Source: Galeopsis tetrahit (lineage: Eukaryota; Streptophyta; Magnoliopsida; Lamiales; Lamiaceae). From it: a stretch of 64,000 nucleotides of DNA. Below, piece after piece: positions 1 to 11,693 of the stretch. The position numbers were made by a program, and so were the translations under genes. Below the pieces are notes generated by a model that saw nothing but the letters and a program-made list of their open reading frames with translations, was not told the origin of the DNA and did not search any database. Position 1 is the first letter of the stretch, and each line of letters begins with the position of its first letter. Location: NCBI GenBank assembly GCA_963675135.1, contig OY776124.1:13902677-13966676 (forward strand), written 5' to 3'.

Positions 1-321
1 AACAGAAATAACATAATTAACTAACTCTGAAAACTAGATTTCAGTAGACTTGACCCAGCAGACTTGGAATAAGCTGAGTTGGCTTCAACAGACTTGTCTC
101 AGCAGACTTGGCCCAACTCTCCTGAAATGACTTCAGACGACTTGCTTCAGCAGAGTTGTCCAAACTCTTAATTTCAGATTAGTTGACTCCTAATAAGACC
201 ACTAAACCTTATCAGTTGAATTACACCTTAACCAACTTTGCTGAACTCCAAGATCAGATCACTAGCAACTCTTCTGATAGATAGATATTAGATGACATCC
301 AATATTGCATTAATCCTAACA
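1..321 (-). repeat. 3' LTR of the copia element (partial, runs off window)
   Basis: Positions 1 to about 231 match the LTR part at about 16661-16882. The inner end reads TAATCCTAACA (TGTTAGGATTA on the minus strand), followed at 322 by ATTCTCCACCTTAATGC, which is the complement of a purine-rich tract. With the other LTR the full length would be roughly 0.6 kb. Confidence 0.75.
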
Positions 322-340
322 ATTCTCCACCTTAATGCAA
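322..340 (-). other. Polypurine tract of the copia element
   Basis: The minus strand reads AAGGTGGAGAAT directly before the LTR start TGTTAGG. That is the expected place and composition of a plus-strand priming site. Confidence 0.6.
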
Positions 341-388
341 GATTGCCTTCTTCCCAGCCCTCCTCAAGGCTGTTTGTTCATTCTCTTC

Positions 389-1005
389 TTAATGAACATC
401 CCAGGTACTAAGGTTTACCAACTCCATACAATGGTTGAACTTATTGCTTGGTAATGCCTTAGTTAACATATCAGCTGCATTCTCTTGTGAAGTTACCTTC
501 TGAACTTCAACAATGCTCTTCTCCAAAATGTCTCTAAAAAAATGTAACTTCACATCAATGTGCTTTGACCTCTCATGAAACACTTGATGTTTTGCTAGAT
601 GAATTGTACTTTGATTATCACACAACACAGGAACACTCTTCTGATATATGCCAAAATCTCTCAGAATGCCCTTCAACCACATTGCTTCCTTCACATCTTC
701 TGTTAAGGCTATGTACTCAGCTTCTGTTGTGGATAAGGTCACCATGGATTGTAAGGCTGCTCTCCATGTTATAGCAGTGCCATACAATGTAAACACATAA
801 CCAGATAAAGACTTTCTTGTATTTATGTTTCAAACAAAATCAGAATCAACAAATCCAATCAAAGGTCTCTTGGTATCAGCTGATTTCTCAAACAACAATC
901 CTAAGTCTTCTGAACCATTCAAATATCTTAGAATCCATTTTAAAGCTTCCCAATGTAGCTTCCCTGGATTTCCCATGAACCTACTCACCATACTAACTGC
1001 ATAGG
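389..1005 (-). pseudogene. Copia RNase H domain (degenerate)
   Basis: Positions 796-389 read as the end of a copia RNase H: a STTEAEYIAL motif with the catalytic Glu, then LCDNQSTIHLAKH with the catalytic Asp, then HIDVKLHFFRD and a DMLTKAL tail. Upstream, around 820-830, the frame carries an in-frame TGA. It is the last domain of the polyprotein and exists once only, because it lies outside the internal duplication. It is not expected to be functional. Confidence 0.85.
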
Positions 1006-1770
1006 CTACTCCATTTGCTTTTTCTCTTCAGCTGTTTGAGGAGATTGCTTGACTGACAACTTGAATTGCTGGCCAAATGAAGTACTAACAGGCCTGGACT
1101 GGTGCATAAGGAATCTTCTCAACAGCTTCTGGATGTAACCTTTCTGGGACAAGAACAACTTCCTTGCTTTCCTGTTTTTGAGAATATCCATGCCTAATAT
1201 TCTCTTGGCTTCACCCAAATCCTTCATCTCGAACTTGCTACTCAACTGCTGCTTCAGCTGGGTATTCTTTCTCATACTCTTGCTAGCTATTAACATATCA
1301 TCTACATAGATCAGTAGATAGGTGCTCTCTAGATAATCTTGTTTACCAATATATACACATCCATCATATTTGCTTCTTAAGAAACCAATAGAAATCATGA
1401 ATGTATCAAACTTTCTATACCATTGTCTAGGACTCTACTTGAGCCCATACAATGATTTCTTAAGCAAGCATACCTTACTTTCAGTTTCAGGCATGATAAA
1501 CCCTTCTGGTTGATGCATATATATTGTTTCAGCTAGTTCTCCATGTAAGAATGCAGTTTTAACATCTAGCTGGTGTAACTCAAGATCATCTTGAGCAACC
1601 TTAGACAAAAGTAATCTTATTGAACAGTGTTTAACAACAGGAGAGAATACCTCATTGAAGTCCATGCCTTCTCTTTGTGTGAATCCTCTTGCCACTAACC
1701 TAGCCTTGAATCTGATCTGCTCTCTAGCACCACCAAATCCAACTTCAAGCTTCTTCTTGAACAGCCATCT
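1006..1770 (-). pseudogene. Copia reverse transcriptase domain, copy 1
   Basis: Two adjacent segments (1695-1435 and 1398-1006) read as RT. The first holds ARGFTQREGMDFNEVFSPV and LDVKTAFLHGEL with a catalytic Asp; the second holds the YVDDML active site. They are separated by an in-frame TAG at about 1433-1435 that is also present in the second copy (about 4696). A further stop at about 1773 is shared with 13740. Shared stops show that decay preceded the duplication. Confidence 0.88.
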
Positions 1771-2643
1771 TTAGCTGACCAACTTCTGGTTGTCTGGCTT
1801 CTCCACAAGGATCCAGGTCTCATTCTTCTCTAAGGACTGCAACTCTTCTGACATGGCTGCTATCCACTGCTCTCTTTCAGGACTGGAGATAGCTTCCTTA
1901 TAGTTTGTTGGCTCATAATGCTCCACCTCTTCTGCTGTGATCAGAGCATATAACACAAGATCAGCCTGACCAAACCTAGATGGGGGGTGAATCTGCCTTC
2001 TGAGCCTATCTCTTGCAAGACTGTAATTTCTCAGATCAGCAGGGTTGTCCTCCATGGCCTCATCTCTTGAATGATCTTGTGGATCATCTTCTGGAACAAC
2101 CTCATCAGGGGTGTTGTCTTCTGTATCAGCAGAGTTGTCCACCTCCTCTGGGGTCAACTCATCTGATCCAAGAAGCTCCACCTCAGTTGAGAAACTCTCT
2201 TCTGACTCATTTACAATTCTTCCATCTAGGTCATGGGAGTTTCCATTATGAGGATATCCCATTACCTTTTCATTAAAATCAACATCTCTGCTGATTATCA
2301 GTTTCTTATGACCTGGTTCAAGGCACCATAATCTATAGCCCTTGACACCTATTGGATAGCCAATGAATATACATTTAAGAGCCCTTGGCTCAAGCTTATC
2401 CTGTCTAATATGTGCATAAGCCTAACATCCAAACACTTTAAGTTTTGAATAATCAGACAACTTGCCATACCAGATCTCATCTGGGGTTTTACCTTCTTAA
2501 GCATATGAGGGAGTTTTGTTTATCAAGTAACATGCAGTTCATACAGCTTCTCCCTAAAAGCTTTTAGGTAATTTAGCATCAGCTAACATGCATCTGACCC
2601 GTTCTAGAATAGTTCTATTCATTCTCTCTGCTAATCCATTTTG
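1771..2643 (-). pseudogene. Copia integrase C-terminal and linker region, copy 1
   Basis: Positions 2262-1771 encode an acidic linker (runs of Glu/Asp) ending just before RT. Around 2640-2450 the frame reads the typical LAERMNRT, YLINKTPS and KTPDEIWYGK integrase tail, but with several stops. Some are private to this copy (TAA at about 2497, TGA at about 2535) and some are shared with the second copy (TAG at about 2556 and about 2657). Confidence 0.8.
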
Positions 2644-3537
2644 CTATGGATTAAGAGGGACATTTCTATGTCTAGTAATGCCCTTCTCTTTACAAAATTC
2701 ATTGAACTCAGTTGATAGACACTCAAGGCCATTATCTGTCCTTAAATGTTTTAAGGACTTTCCTTTCTTGTTCTCTATCTCAAGTAGCCATTCTTTGAAT
2801 TCTGTAAAGGCTTGACTTTTCTGTTTGAGAATGAACACCCAAACTTTTCTAGAATAGTCATCTATAATTGACATGAAGTACTTACCTCCACCAATGGTTT
2901 CAGTTCTTGATGGCCCCCATACATCTGAGTGAACATAGTCTAGTATCTCCTTGGTGGTATGTTTGCTCTTCTGGAAAGACTTCTTCTTGGCTTTGCCAAG
3001 AATGCACTGCTCACAAAACTCCAGGTTTTTGAATGTCTTCTGGTGGAATGCCCCCTTCTTGGATAACTCCATCAGGCCTTTCTCACCCACATGTGCTAAC
3101 CTCTTATGCCAAAGCATGGCATCATCAGAACTCATGGTAACATCAGCAACACCTGTGATTGTCTCACCAATTAAAGAATATAACCCATTAGACTTCTTCC
3201 CTTGCATCACTATTCTATCAGCTTTGGTGACAAACAAACATCCTTTTTCTGTCTTGAATTCATAACCCAAAGCATTTAGTGTGCCAAGAGATATAAGGTT
3301 TCTCTTCAAATCTGGAACAAATCTGACATTGGTCAGGATCACATGTTTATCATTAAACATCTTCACCCTCACAGTGCCAATACCCCTCACATTGCAGCTT
3401 TCATCATTACCCAACAGAACTGATCCACCATCCATCATTTCCAGGTTTTGAAACCAAGATTTGGTGGGACACATGTGAAATGAACATCCATAATCCAACA
3501 CCCATTCATTAACAAGTTTGCTATCTGTTATGCTCAT
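2644..3537 (-). pseudogene. Copia protease end, GAG-pre-integrase and integrase core, copy 1
   Basis: The 297-residue segment starts near the aspartic protease site, which reads WVLDYGCSFHMCP where the family has D-S/T-G. It continues through a GAG-pre-integrase domain (HKRLAHVGEKGL, then CEQCILGKAKK with the zinc-binding H and C residues) into the DDE core (VHSDVWGPS and LRTDNGLE). The D-Y-G protease site occurs in both copies. The frame ends at a stop in place of a Gln codon before the last catalytic Glu region. Confidence 0.88.
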
Positions 3538-3786
3538 GACTTCTGCACTATCATATCCTTTTGCCTCTGCTACATCAGCTTTGGCAGGATCAGTAGACTT
3601 CTTATGCTCAGGACAATCTTTAAAGAAATGTCCTTCTTTATGGCATTTGTAGCAAGCTCTGTTCTTGGCTACAAACCCATTCTTCTTCTGATTTGGCTTG
3701 GCATGAAACTTCTTGTCTTGCCCTCCTTTCTTGTCATTCTTGAGTTTGATATTAAGACCCTCAGCTTGGTTCTTAGTCTTCTTGGT
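3538..3786 (-). pseudogene. Copia gag zinc knuckle, copy 1
   Basis: Reading the minus strand from about 3670 to 3600 gives a CCHC knuckle of the form C-x2-C-x4-H-x4-C (CYKCHKEGHFFKDC) in a lysine-rich context. It is split from gag by an in-frame TAA at about 3785 that both copies share. Confidence 0.8.
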
Positions 3787-4356
3787 TTAGTTTGCTACAT
3801 GTAAACTCTTAGTTTTCAGAATAGACAAGACTTCTTTGAATTTTGTCTTACCCTCCTTGGTAATCAGCAAAGCATCCTTGAAGCTATCATATAAAGGTGG
3901 TAATGACTCCAAAAGTAGAAAAGACTTCTTGTGATCATCTAAGGTAACTCCAACATTTTCAAGATCATCAACAACTTGCATGAACTCTATTAACTGCTTA
4001 TCAATGGTCTTATCATCTGTCATCTTGAAATTGTTGAGCTTCCTCTCCATAAACATCTGGTTTGACAAAGATTGTGTCAAATATAGATCATCAAGGGTCT
4101 CAAATACAGCAGCAACATCCTTCTCCTTCATAACTTCCCTGAACACATTGTCTCCCAAACTCAGAACAACAATGTTGTAAGCTTTTTCCATAAGCTCTTC
4201 TTTCTTGGCCTGGTCTGCTTCGGATGCAGCAGGGTCAAGAGGAGTAAGGGCCTCTTTCAGCCCATGGTGTGATAGCAGAGCCTTCATCTTGGCTTTCCAT
4301 AAGTCAAAATCTGTCTTACCATTGAATTTCTCTATCTCTAACTTCATAGAGCCCAT
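3787..4356 (-). pseudogene. Copia gag (capsid-like), copy 1
   Basis: A 189-residue UBN2-type gag. It opens with MGSMKLEIEKFNGKTDFDLW and includes the typical LYLTQSLSNQMFMERKLNNF and SLPPLYDSFK motifs. The start is the first Met of the frame and matches the start in the second copy (16323). Length fits the gag N-terminal domain of Tnt1-like elements. Four bases after the useful homology (4367) the sequence jumps back to RT, which is the duplication junction. Confidence 0.88.
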
Positions 4357-4366
4357 TTCTGATTCT

Positions 4367-4927
4367 GGTGCATAAGGAATCTTCTCAACAGCTTCTGGAT
4401 GTAACCTTTCTGGGATAAGAACAACTTCCTTGCTTTCCTGTTTCTGAGAATATCCATGCCTAATATTCTCTTGGCTTCACCCAAATCCTTCATCTCGAAC
4501 TTGCTATTCAGCTGCTGCTTCAGTTGAGTAATCTTTCTCATACTCTTGCTAGCTATTAACATATCATCTACATAGATCAGTAGATAGGTGCTCTCTAGAT
4601 AATCTTGTTTACCAATATATACACATCCATCATATTTGCTTCTTAAGAAACCAATAGAAATCATGAATGTATCAAACTTTCTATACCATTGTCTAGGACT
4701 CTACTTGATCCCATACAATGATTTCTTAAGCAAGCATACCTTACTTTCAGTTTCAGGCATGATAAACCCTTCTGGTTGATGCATATATATTGTTTCAGCT
4801 AGTTCTCCATGTAAGAATGCAGTTTTAACATCTAGCTGATGTAACTCAAGATCATCTTGAGCAACCTTAGACAAAAGTAATCTTATTGAACATTGTTTAA
4901 CAACAGGAGAGAATACCTCATTGAAGT
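4367..4927 (-). pseudogene. Copia RT fragment, copy 2 (distal part)
   Basis: Near-identical to 1101-1661, including the YVDDML site and the shared TAG (about 4696). It ends at GAAGT (4923-4927), the left target duplication of the nested gypsy element. The rest of this RT resumes at 13629. Confidence 0.9.
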
Positions 4928-6507
4928 TGATTCACGCGTTATGCAACACTAAATAAACAACCGCAAGTGTACGTCGTCTATCGTAGCGTGATAAGCACGA
5001 GGTCGATCCCACGAGAAGGTTAAGCGTAAAAGTGAAGTTTGCTAGTCGAGTTCTAAATAGACGTGATCGAATAGATTGAGTGTTGAATTACCCCTAAGAT
5101 TGCCTAACTATGTGTCACAAATAGACAACGAAAGAGTAAATATAAAATCGATCAACTAATCATGCAAAGTAAGAAAACGAAAGTAAAAACGGATGAAAAC
5201 TCAAAGAAGGAAGGGTGGGTTCCAAGGCATATGTCACACTAAGGATTCAACTTATGATTAAGGGCTTAATTAAGTGGTGGTGTATTGATTACTATAAGGT
5301 TGATCACAAAATGGTGGATTAAAAGTTCTCTCGATCCAATTAATCCAAGGGACATGTCATACAAACTAGCATCTCTACTAAGCATGCATAAGAAATCCCC
5401 AAAAAGTTCCTAAGATCATCTAATACCCTCCCAATAATTGATCCTCTCTCTCGAGCTCACAAGAATATTGGGTTGAATGCTTAAATACGATTAACGAAAG
5501 AGATTTCTCAATCCAATTCCAATTAACAATAGATAAAACATACTATCATGGCCATTGACAACATGTTTTGCAATGAAAGTTAAGCATTCGAATAGAAATA
5601 GCAACACAACCACCAAATAAACAAGAAATTAATTCATAAGCATCATCCAAAGTATAAACATAGCCTTAGAACCACAAAGTGTGTTTAGCTACTCAAATAC
5701 ATAATCAAATCACAAATTCCAAATGAAATAACTAAATAAAAAGGAAAAGAAAGAGAAAGTAGTAGTAGGGAATGAAATTCCCAAGCTAATGCCTCTTCCC
5801 TTGCATGGATTGGTGAAGAGATGAAGAAGTTATGGCCAAAACACCTCCAAATGTGTGTAATTATGTGTGGATTGGGGAAAGGTGTCTTGAATTTCAAGAA
5901 AGGGGGTATTTATAGTGTTGGGGTAGGGTTTGGGTGTGATATTTGCAAGTAAGTCCCTCAAAAATGGAGAAAACACGCGTTTGGCACCGAAAATGGGGCG
6001 GCCCGGCCGGGTGGGGAAGTGGCCCGGCCGGGTGGAGTGTTGGCCGAGAAGACAAGGAACAGGGGCGATGTGGCCCGGCCGGGCGAGTGGTGCCGCCCGG
6101 CCGGGCCGAAACTTCATCTTGGCCAGAATTTGTGTTGCTCGGCCGCCCGGCCGGGCGAGTCATGCCACCCGGCCGGGCTAAAGTTTCGACTTTGGCTCCG
6201 TCTCTCGTTTTCGTCCCCCAACTTCGTCCCTCCGTTTCTTGAGCTTCCGACCTCCGATCGACTCGATTCTTTTGGCTATTCCACTCCATTTTTCGAGCCG
6301 GATCCAATGGTGCACTCCTCTTTCCGGTCCGATCATTGGTGGTATATGTTTTGCTCCAAATTCCATCGTTTTACCTATAAAATCGACAAAACAATACCTT
6401 TCTCTCATTTTGGCTAAAACGATCATATTCAATGCATAAATCAATGAAATCCACATCAAAATACACTTCACATGTGCCCCTAAAACACGTAAATTCCACC
6501 CGAATCA
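4928..6507 (-). repeat. 3' LTR of the Athila-like element (1580 bp)
   Basis: Matches 12052-13623 over its whole length with scattered substitutions and small indels (for example extra sequence near 5215 and near 5925). On the minus strand a TATA-like box CTATAAATA lies at 5907-5915. Six copies of the palindrome CCCGGCCGGG lie just upstream of it at about 5998-6180. Confidence 0.93.
5996..6180. repeat. GC-rich CCCGGCCGGG palindrome array in LTR promoter region
   Basis: Six CCCGGCCGGG palindromes lie in three pairs inside an otherwise AT-rich LTR. In the transcribed (minus) orientation they sit about 80-270 bp upstream of the TATA box. The right LTR has the same array at 13115-13300 with four perfect and two mutated copies. 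Confidence 0.85.
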
Positions 6508-6530
6508 AACTCCCCCAAACTTAAAATGTT
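6508..6530 (-). other. Polypurine tract of the Athila-like element
   Basis: The minus strand reads AAGTTTGGGGGAGTT immediately before the LTR start TGATTCGGGTGG, as expected for a plus-strand primer. Confidence 0.75.
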
Positions 6531-7859
6531 GTTTGTCCTCAAACAACTAAGCACTTAAAGCAATGAGGGTGGAATGATCACAATGGAATATTCAATGTAA
6601 TTCACACATGCAAAGTAAGATGTAGTGATATCTCTTTCTCAAAGTGCATCTCTCAATGAAGGTCATAGGCTCATTATTGCAATCCACACTCATGGATCAA
6701 GGAATGCATAAACACACACACATTGTGAATGGGAAACATAATCCAAATGCTCAAATCCTCTACTCACATGATGGGGTGTTTCTCTCAAACACACAAACAA
6801 ATTAAGGATATTAATGCACTCATCAACCAAGTTATGCTATGCAATCACCATATGCTTGCCCAACTTCTACTTTCTACACACACTCAAATGTTCAACAATG
6901 TGATCAATAGGACTTAATCAAGGATGTAACATTGGCTCTTTGGATAAGGTAGGATGAATTTGGGAATTGTGACTCTTCTAGTGGAGGACAAAGCTTGTTG
7001 TTTTACAATGTGTGCTTTCACTTTCAAAGCTTACAAACTTCATCCTCACTTTTCTATTTCCTTTCTTTTTCAAGCATTCATCACCTCATCTTTTGAACCA
7101 TTTCTTTCTTTTCAAGCTTTTGGGGCTCTTTGTCCCTCTTTTCTTTTCCTTGATTTTCTTCTCATCTTTCTCTTTTTCTTCTTTCAACTTTTCCAACTTT
7201 TCTTTTCACCAAAGATATTCATTTAAGCACATGTTTTCCACTTTGTCTTTTATCCCCCACTAGATATAGGAATTAAAAGGCTCAAAAAGGCTAAGTGGTT
7301 AACATTGTAGTTTGCCAAGAAAATGAGGAATTAAGCTCAAGGGGCTAACTACGGAAAATTACTTCGGTTTTGGGAAATTTTGGCTAAGTGACTCTTTTAG
7401 AACAAGATGGCCTATATCACATCACAAAACTTCACACAATCCTTCTTTCAAACAAGAACTTGGGCAAGTTCTAGGATCACTAGCAATAACCTAGTCCACT
7501 CTCAAATGAATTAAACCGGATTACATGCTCGATTTAAGGCTCAATTCTCACCGGTTTATTCAATAGGGCTCTCACATTCATCAAATGTTCCCAAGCAACA
7601 ACACATCATGCATCCATGCTATCAAATATCACAAATATGAACACAATCATGATACTATATCCAACATCAATCATGCTTACATTCAAAGCAAATAAACATC
7701 ACCATAACTACTCAACAATGGATTCCAATGATTATTCAAGCTCACATTTCACCAAATGTCCACTACCCAACATATGATCAAAACCAACTTAAACAATCTA
7801 AACATGTGAAAGCCAAGTGTGCGCCGGTGCAAAATGTGACACAAGTAGAATGACGAACC
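6531..7859. other. Non-coding 3' region of the Athila-like element
   Basis: AT- and pyrimidine-rich sequence between the 3' LTR and the hairpin. Nothing reads as pol. Only small frames occur, without recognisable domains. It occupies the place where RT, RNase H and integrase would lie in a complete element. Confidence 0.6.
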
Positions 7860-7977
7860 GGTGCAAGGGTAACAACTAGTAGAAAAATAAAAGAAAAATA
7901 ACTCCCCCAAACTTAGAATTTTATTATGTATAAATTCTAAGTTTGGGGCTACGAGTTGTTACCTCCCTCCTTGCACA
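7860..7977. repeat. Long inverted repeat (hairpin) downstream of protease
   Basis: Two arms of about 55 bp face each other across a spacer of about 9 bp. The inner arms CCCCAAACTTAGAATTT and AAATTCTAAGTTTGGGG are perfectly complementary. The outer arms (GTGCAAGG...TAACAACT..GTAG and its complement) pair with small bulges. The inner arm resembles the polypurine tract at 6508-6530. Confidence 0.85.
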
Positions 7978-8222
7978 TCCAATGCTTTTTTCAAAGATCA
8001 CCATTGCAACACTTGCTTCCTACTCTCCAAAGTTGGTTTTGCTTTTTCTTCATTCTCCAAGACTTGCTATCCATAGTACTCTTTATCCATACCTACAAAA
8101 TAAACCAAGCTATCAAAACCATCAAAACAATAAAAACAAGAAAGCAATAAAACCTTGGGTTGCCTCCCAAGAAGCGCTATTTTTAACGTCCTATGACGGA
8201 CGGTTCCTCCTCAAGAGTAATA

Positions 8223-9405
8223 TCAAGTCACCCCATCATCCTCCTTGCTCTTGTACTTCTTTCCCCATACAACTTTCTTAAGTCCATCAAAACATCCACT
8301 AGCTAGCCCATCCGGCTCTTCTATCATGTCATACGAAGTCGACGCCTCATTCGTTCCCAAGCTTACACAAGTAGCTTTTCTTGATTTGGGGGAGTTTTTG
8401 AAGAAAACTCCCCCAAACTTGGCCTTTTTGCTCATCTTTAACTCCTTGTGTTCCACCTTGGGGTTCTCCTCCACAATATTTATCTTGGGCTCTTCTTCCA
8501 CCTCCTTTCTCATGGGTATTGGGGGATACTCTCCCTTGGGAAACCCATACTCTCCATTCTTATCATTTTGGAGCTTGATAGCTCTAAACATGTCAATTGT
8601 AACTATCTCTTGGTTCATTCGAAGCTCCAATTCTCCATTCCTCATATCAATTTTGGCTCCTCCGGTTGCCAAAAATGGCCTTTCCAATATCAATGGAATG
8701 CTTTTGTCTTCCTCCATATCCAAAACCACAAAGTCTACCGAAAAGAGAAATTTGTCGATTTTGACCAATACATCCTCCGCTATACCCAAAGGGTATGTCA
8801 TAGACCTATCCGCCAATTGGAGGCTCATTGTGGTTGGTGTGAGCTCTCCTAAACCAAGTGATTTGAAGAGTGACAATGGCATGAGGTTGATGCTTGCTCC
8901 CGAATCACATAGGGCTCTTAATGTACCTCCATCTCCAATGGTGCATGATAAAGTGAAGGATCCGGGATCCCTAAGCTTTGGAGGTAGCTTAGCTTGAATT
9001 ATGGAGCTACATTGTTCGATTAAGTGCACCGTCTCATACGCCTCAATTTCCCTCTTGTGTGACATTATCTCCTTCAAGAATTTGAAGTAATGTGGTATTT
9101 GTTCAAGAGCTTCGGCGAAAGGGATGTTGATATGGAGTTTCTTGAACATCTCCGCAAACTTTACAAACTTGCTATCCAAGTTCTTCTTCTTCATCCTTTG
9201 AGGATATGGGAGGGGCATTACATTTTTACTAAACAAAGGAGGGATTGCCTCCCCACTCTTCTTATCCCCTTCTTTCTCTTTCACTAAGCCATCATCTTTG
9301 TCAACACCCTCGGGTGCCATTACCACTTCCTCCTCTAACGGCATCTTGGGCCCTTCGTAGCTTGTCCCACTTCTTAGCCTTATGGCTTTGCATTGCTCCT
9401 TGAGG
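8223..9405 (-). pseudogene. Athila-like aspartic protease region
   Basis: The long frame (9344-8223, 373 residues) holds the aspartic protease site CDSGASINLMP with D-S-G intact, then QLADRS and LILERPFLATGGAKID typical of Athila and related gypsy elements. An acidic, proline-rich N-terminus links it to gag. The reading frame joins gag through a frameshift near 9407, probably one extra base, because the expected Leu-Arg-Ser-Gly motif continues in this frame. It ends at a stop at 8223 with no RT following. Confidence 0.88.
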
Positions 9406-10643
9406 ATTTAGCTCCGTGTTAGAGGGGAATTGCCCCGGAACGTTTTGATTTCCAATGATGGTAGCAAGTTGACCTATTTGCTTCTCTATAGCCTTCATGT
9501 GGGTGGTCACATCTTTGATCATCTCACCATGCTCATCAATTCTTTGCCAAGTCTTGTTTGCATTCTCCCTAGTTTCTCTCATGAAATTCTTGGTTTCCCC
9601 CATGAATGCACCAAACATCTCTTACAAGGAAGGCTTTGGTGAGGGGTCAATAATCATCTCATCCCTCACATTGAAGTTTGGTGGTGGTTGAATAACATTC
9701 CTTGGGTTGGCATAGGAAAAGTTCTCATGTTGCCTCAAATCCGGATGATATTGGTTTGGATTGGAGAAACTTTCACGGGCTTGCCTATCGTTCCAACCTT
9801 TCTTTCGAAAATGACGATCCCGTTGGTTGTTCATGAAATGGGCCTCTTCATATTGATCATTGTTGGGCTCCACAAGTGCTTTGGCCGTCATCAAAGAAAT
9901 TAGCTTATCCACTTTGTTGGATAAGTTGACACTTTCTTCCGAATTTTGAGTGGAAGCTATTCTTCGATTTTGCCTTCGTTCGGATGGCCATTGATTGCCA
10001 TTCTTAGCCATTTATTCTAAAAGCACATAACCCTCATCCGTCGTCTTTCCTAGCAAAGAACCTCCACCCACCGAAGCATCCACCATTCCTCTTGTTCGGT
10101 GGTCCATTCCATTGTAGAAGTAGCAAATGAGTTGGTCTCGTGAGAAACCATGTTGTGGGCAACTTCTAATCAAATATTTGAAGCGCTCCCATGCTTCGGC
10201 TAGGGACTCATCATCATCTTGCATAAATGAAGATATTTCTCCTCGGATTTTGATAGTCTTGCTTGGAGGGAAATACTTCATCAAGAATGCATCAACAAGA
10301 TCATTCCAATCTTCAATGGTCCTCAAATCAAGGGAGAGGTACCATTTCTTTGCTCGATCTCGGAGGGAGAAGGGGAATAGTTGCAAACGGATGTAGTCTT
10401 GTGGAACTCGATTGATCTTAACCGTTCCACTTATCTCGAGGAATTGAGACAAGTGGAGGTTAGGATCCTCCTTGGAAAGCCCACCAAATTGGTTGTTTTG
10501 GACCATGACTATCAATGCCGGCTTGAGCTCAAAGTTGTGAGCATCCACGGGTTCCCGACCCGCTCCTCCATAAGGTCTTGGGATAGGACGAAAATGATCT
10601 CTTAGTACCCTTTGTGGTCGATTTCCCCCATTCCCATTCGGTT
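9406..10643 (-). pseudogene. Athila-like gag, main part
   Basis: Positions 10548-10012 read as the retrotransposon gag domain (HLSQFLEISGT, LRDRAKKWYLSL, FLMKYFPPSKT). In the same frame, after a TAA (10012-10014) and a stop at 9622-9624, the C-terminal part follows with EAHFMNNQR and IEKQIGQLA...PSNTELNP, which is Athila-like. So gag is one frame broken by two stops, the hAT insertion and the frameshift near 9407. It would encode the particle structural protein if intact. Confidence 0.87.
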
Positions 10644-11693
10644 CCTCAAATCAGTGTTGTCAAAACCGGACCGACCGGTTCGACCGTGAACCGGTCACGG
10701 TACCGGTCCGAAAAGTGCCTAAAACTCGTTTTTATGGTTGGACCGGTCAAACCCGGTCAAAAACCGGTCCAATCGGCCAAAACCGATAAACCGGACAAAA
10801 ACTGGTCTGACCGGTTTTTTTTTTTTTTTTTTTTTTAATAATTAAATATTAAATCCTAAATTCTTGACTCATTCACCGATTCACGCGACTCCATTCTTTC
10901 TCCCCCAATTACTTAACAGCCACAGCCCACCACGACAAGTCACGCGACTCCATTCTTTCTCCCCCAATTACTTAACAGCCACAGCCCACCACGACAAGTC
11001 ACGCGACTCCATTCTTTCTCCCCCAATTACTTAACAGCCACAGCCCACCACGACAAGTAACAACGCTGCAAAGCAATAGCTGCACCGCGACGGAAGCCGA
11101 AGTCCAAAATTCTTCAAGCTCTTGGACTGCTATAGTGCTATGAATTCATAAATTTTTAACTACAAAATCACAAAAAATAAGAGAGTTACCTGTTGGCCGT
11201 GGACACCTTAGTTGTAGGAAGAAGTGAAACCCTAATTTCCTCTTTTTATAGGAAGGTAAGTGGGCTTGGCTGTCTATTGTTTTTGGCAAATGAGGCCCAA
11301 GTTAATACTCATGTATTAGGCTATTTAACATAAGTAAAAAAATATTGAGCTAATATTAGAGATGATATTTAATCTTGTATTACGGTCAAACATTTAAAAA
11401 AAAAACCTTGTATTTTATAACTATGATAATAAAAATACATAATACATTTTTTTTTGTGAGGTGGGTCCCTATTAACTCCATTTCAGATTATTGTATTGAA
11501 TAACCGACTTTTTATTTTTCAAATTTATGTTTGTATATATATTTTTTAATGACACATAGATAATATTAAAAAAATACATAAGAAATATTTTACCGGTTGG
11601 ACCGGCGGTCTAACCGGTCCAACCGGTTGAACCGTGAACCGGTGGCCTGTCCGGTTTGGTCACCGGTTCGGTTATGAAAACACTGCCTCAAAT
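10644..11693. mobile_element. hAT-type non-autonomous transposon inserted in gag (10652-11685)
   Basis: A 1034-bp element with terminal inverted repeats CAGTGTTGTCAAAACCGG and CAGTGTTTTCATAACCG, flanked by a perfect 8-bp target duplication CCTCAAAT (10644-10651 and 11686-11693), the hAT hallmark. Subterminal regions are packed with ACCGGT/CCGGTC motifs. No transposase frame is present. The gag frames on either side are in register once one TSD is ignored, so this insertion alone breaks the gag N-terminus. Confidence 0.92.
10882..11058. repeat. Three perfect 59-bp tandem repeats inside the hAT element
   Basis: The unit begins CACGCGACTCCATTC and ends CACCACGACAAGT. It occurs three times without visible mismatch at 10882, 10941 and 11000. 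Confidence 0.93.

Larger units (their letters stand above)
1101..4366 (-). repeat. Internal tandem duplication of the copia element, unit 1
   Basis: Unit 1 runs from RT (GGTGCATAAG at 1101) to just beyond the gag start (GATTCT ending at 4366). Unit 2 begins immediately at 4367 with GGTGCATAAG. Only CT is shared at the join. Unit 1 is 3266 bp; unit 2, with the nested element and one GAAGT removed, is also 3266 bp, so the copies differ only by substitutions. Confidence 0.88.

Noticed and set aside
5930..6420. Several overlapping plus- and minus-strand frames of 80-137 residues in the LTRs (also 13059-13555).
   Set aside because: They arise from the GC-rich palindrome array, overlap in several frames and have repetitive Pro/Gly/Arg content with no domain.
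8245..8997. A 250-residue plus-strand frame opposite the Athila-like protease.
   Set aside because: It is the complement of a recognisable protease frame and has no domain of its own.
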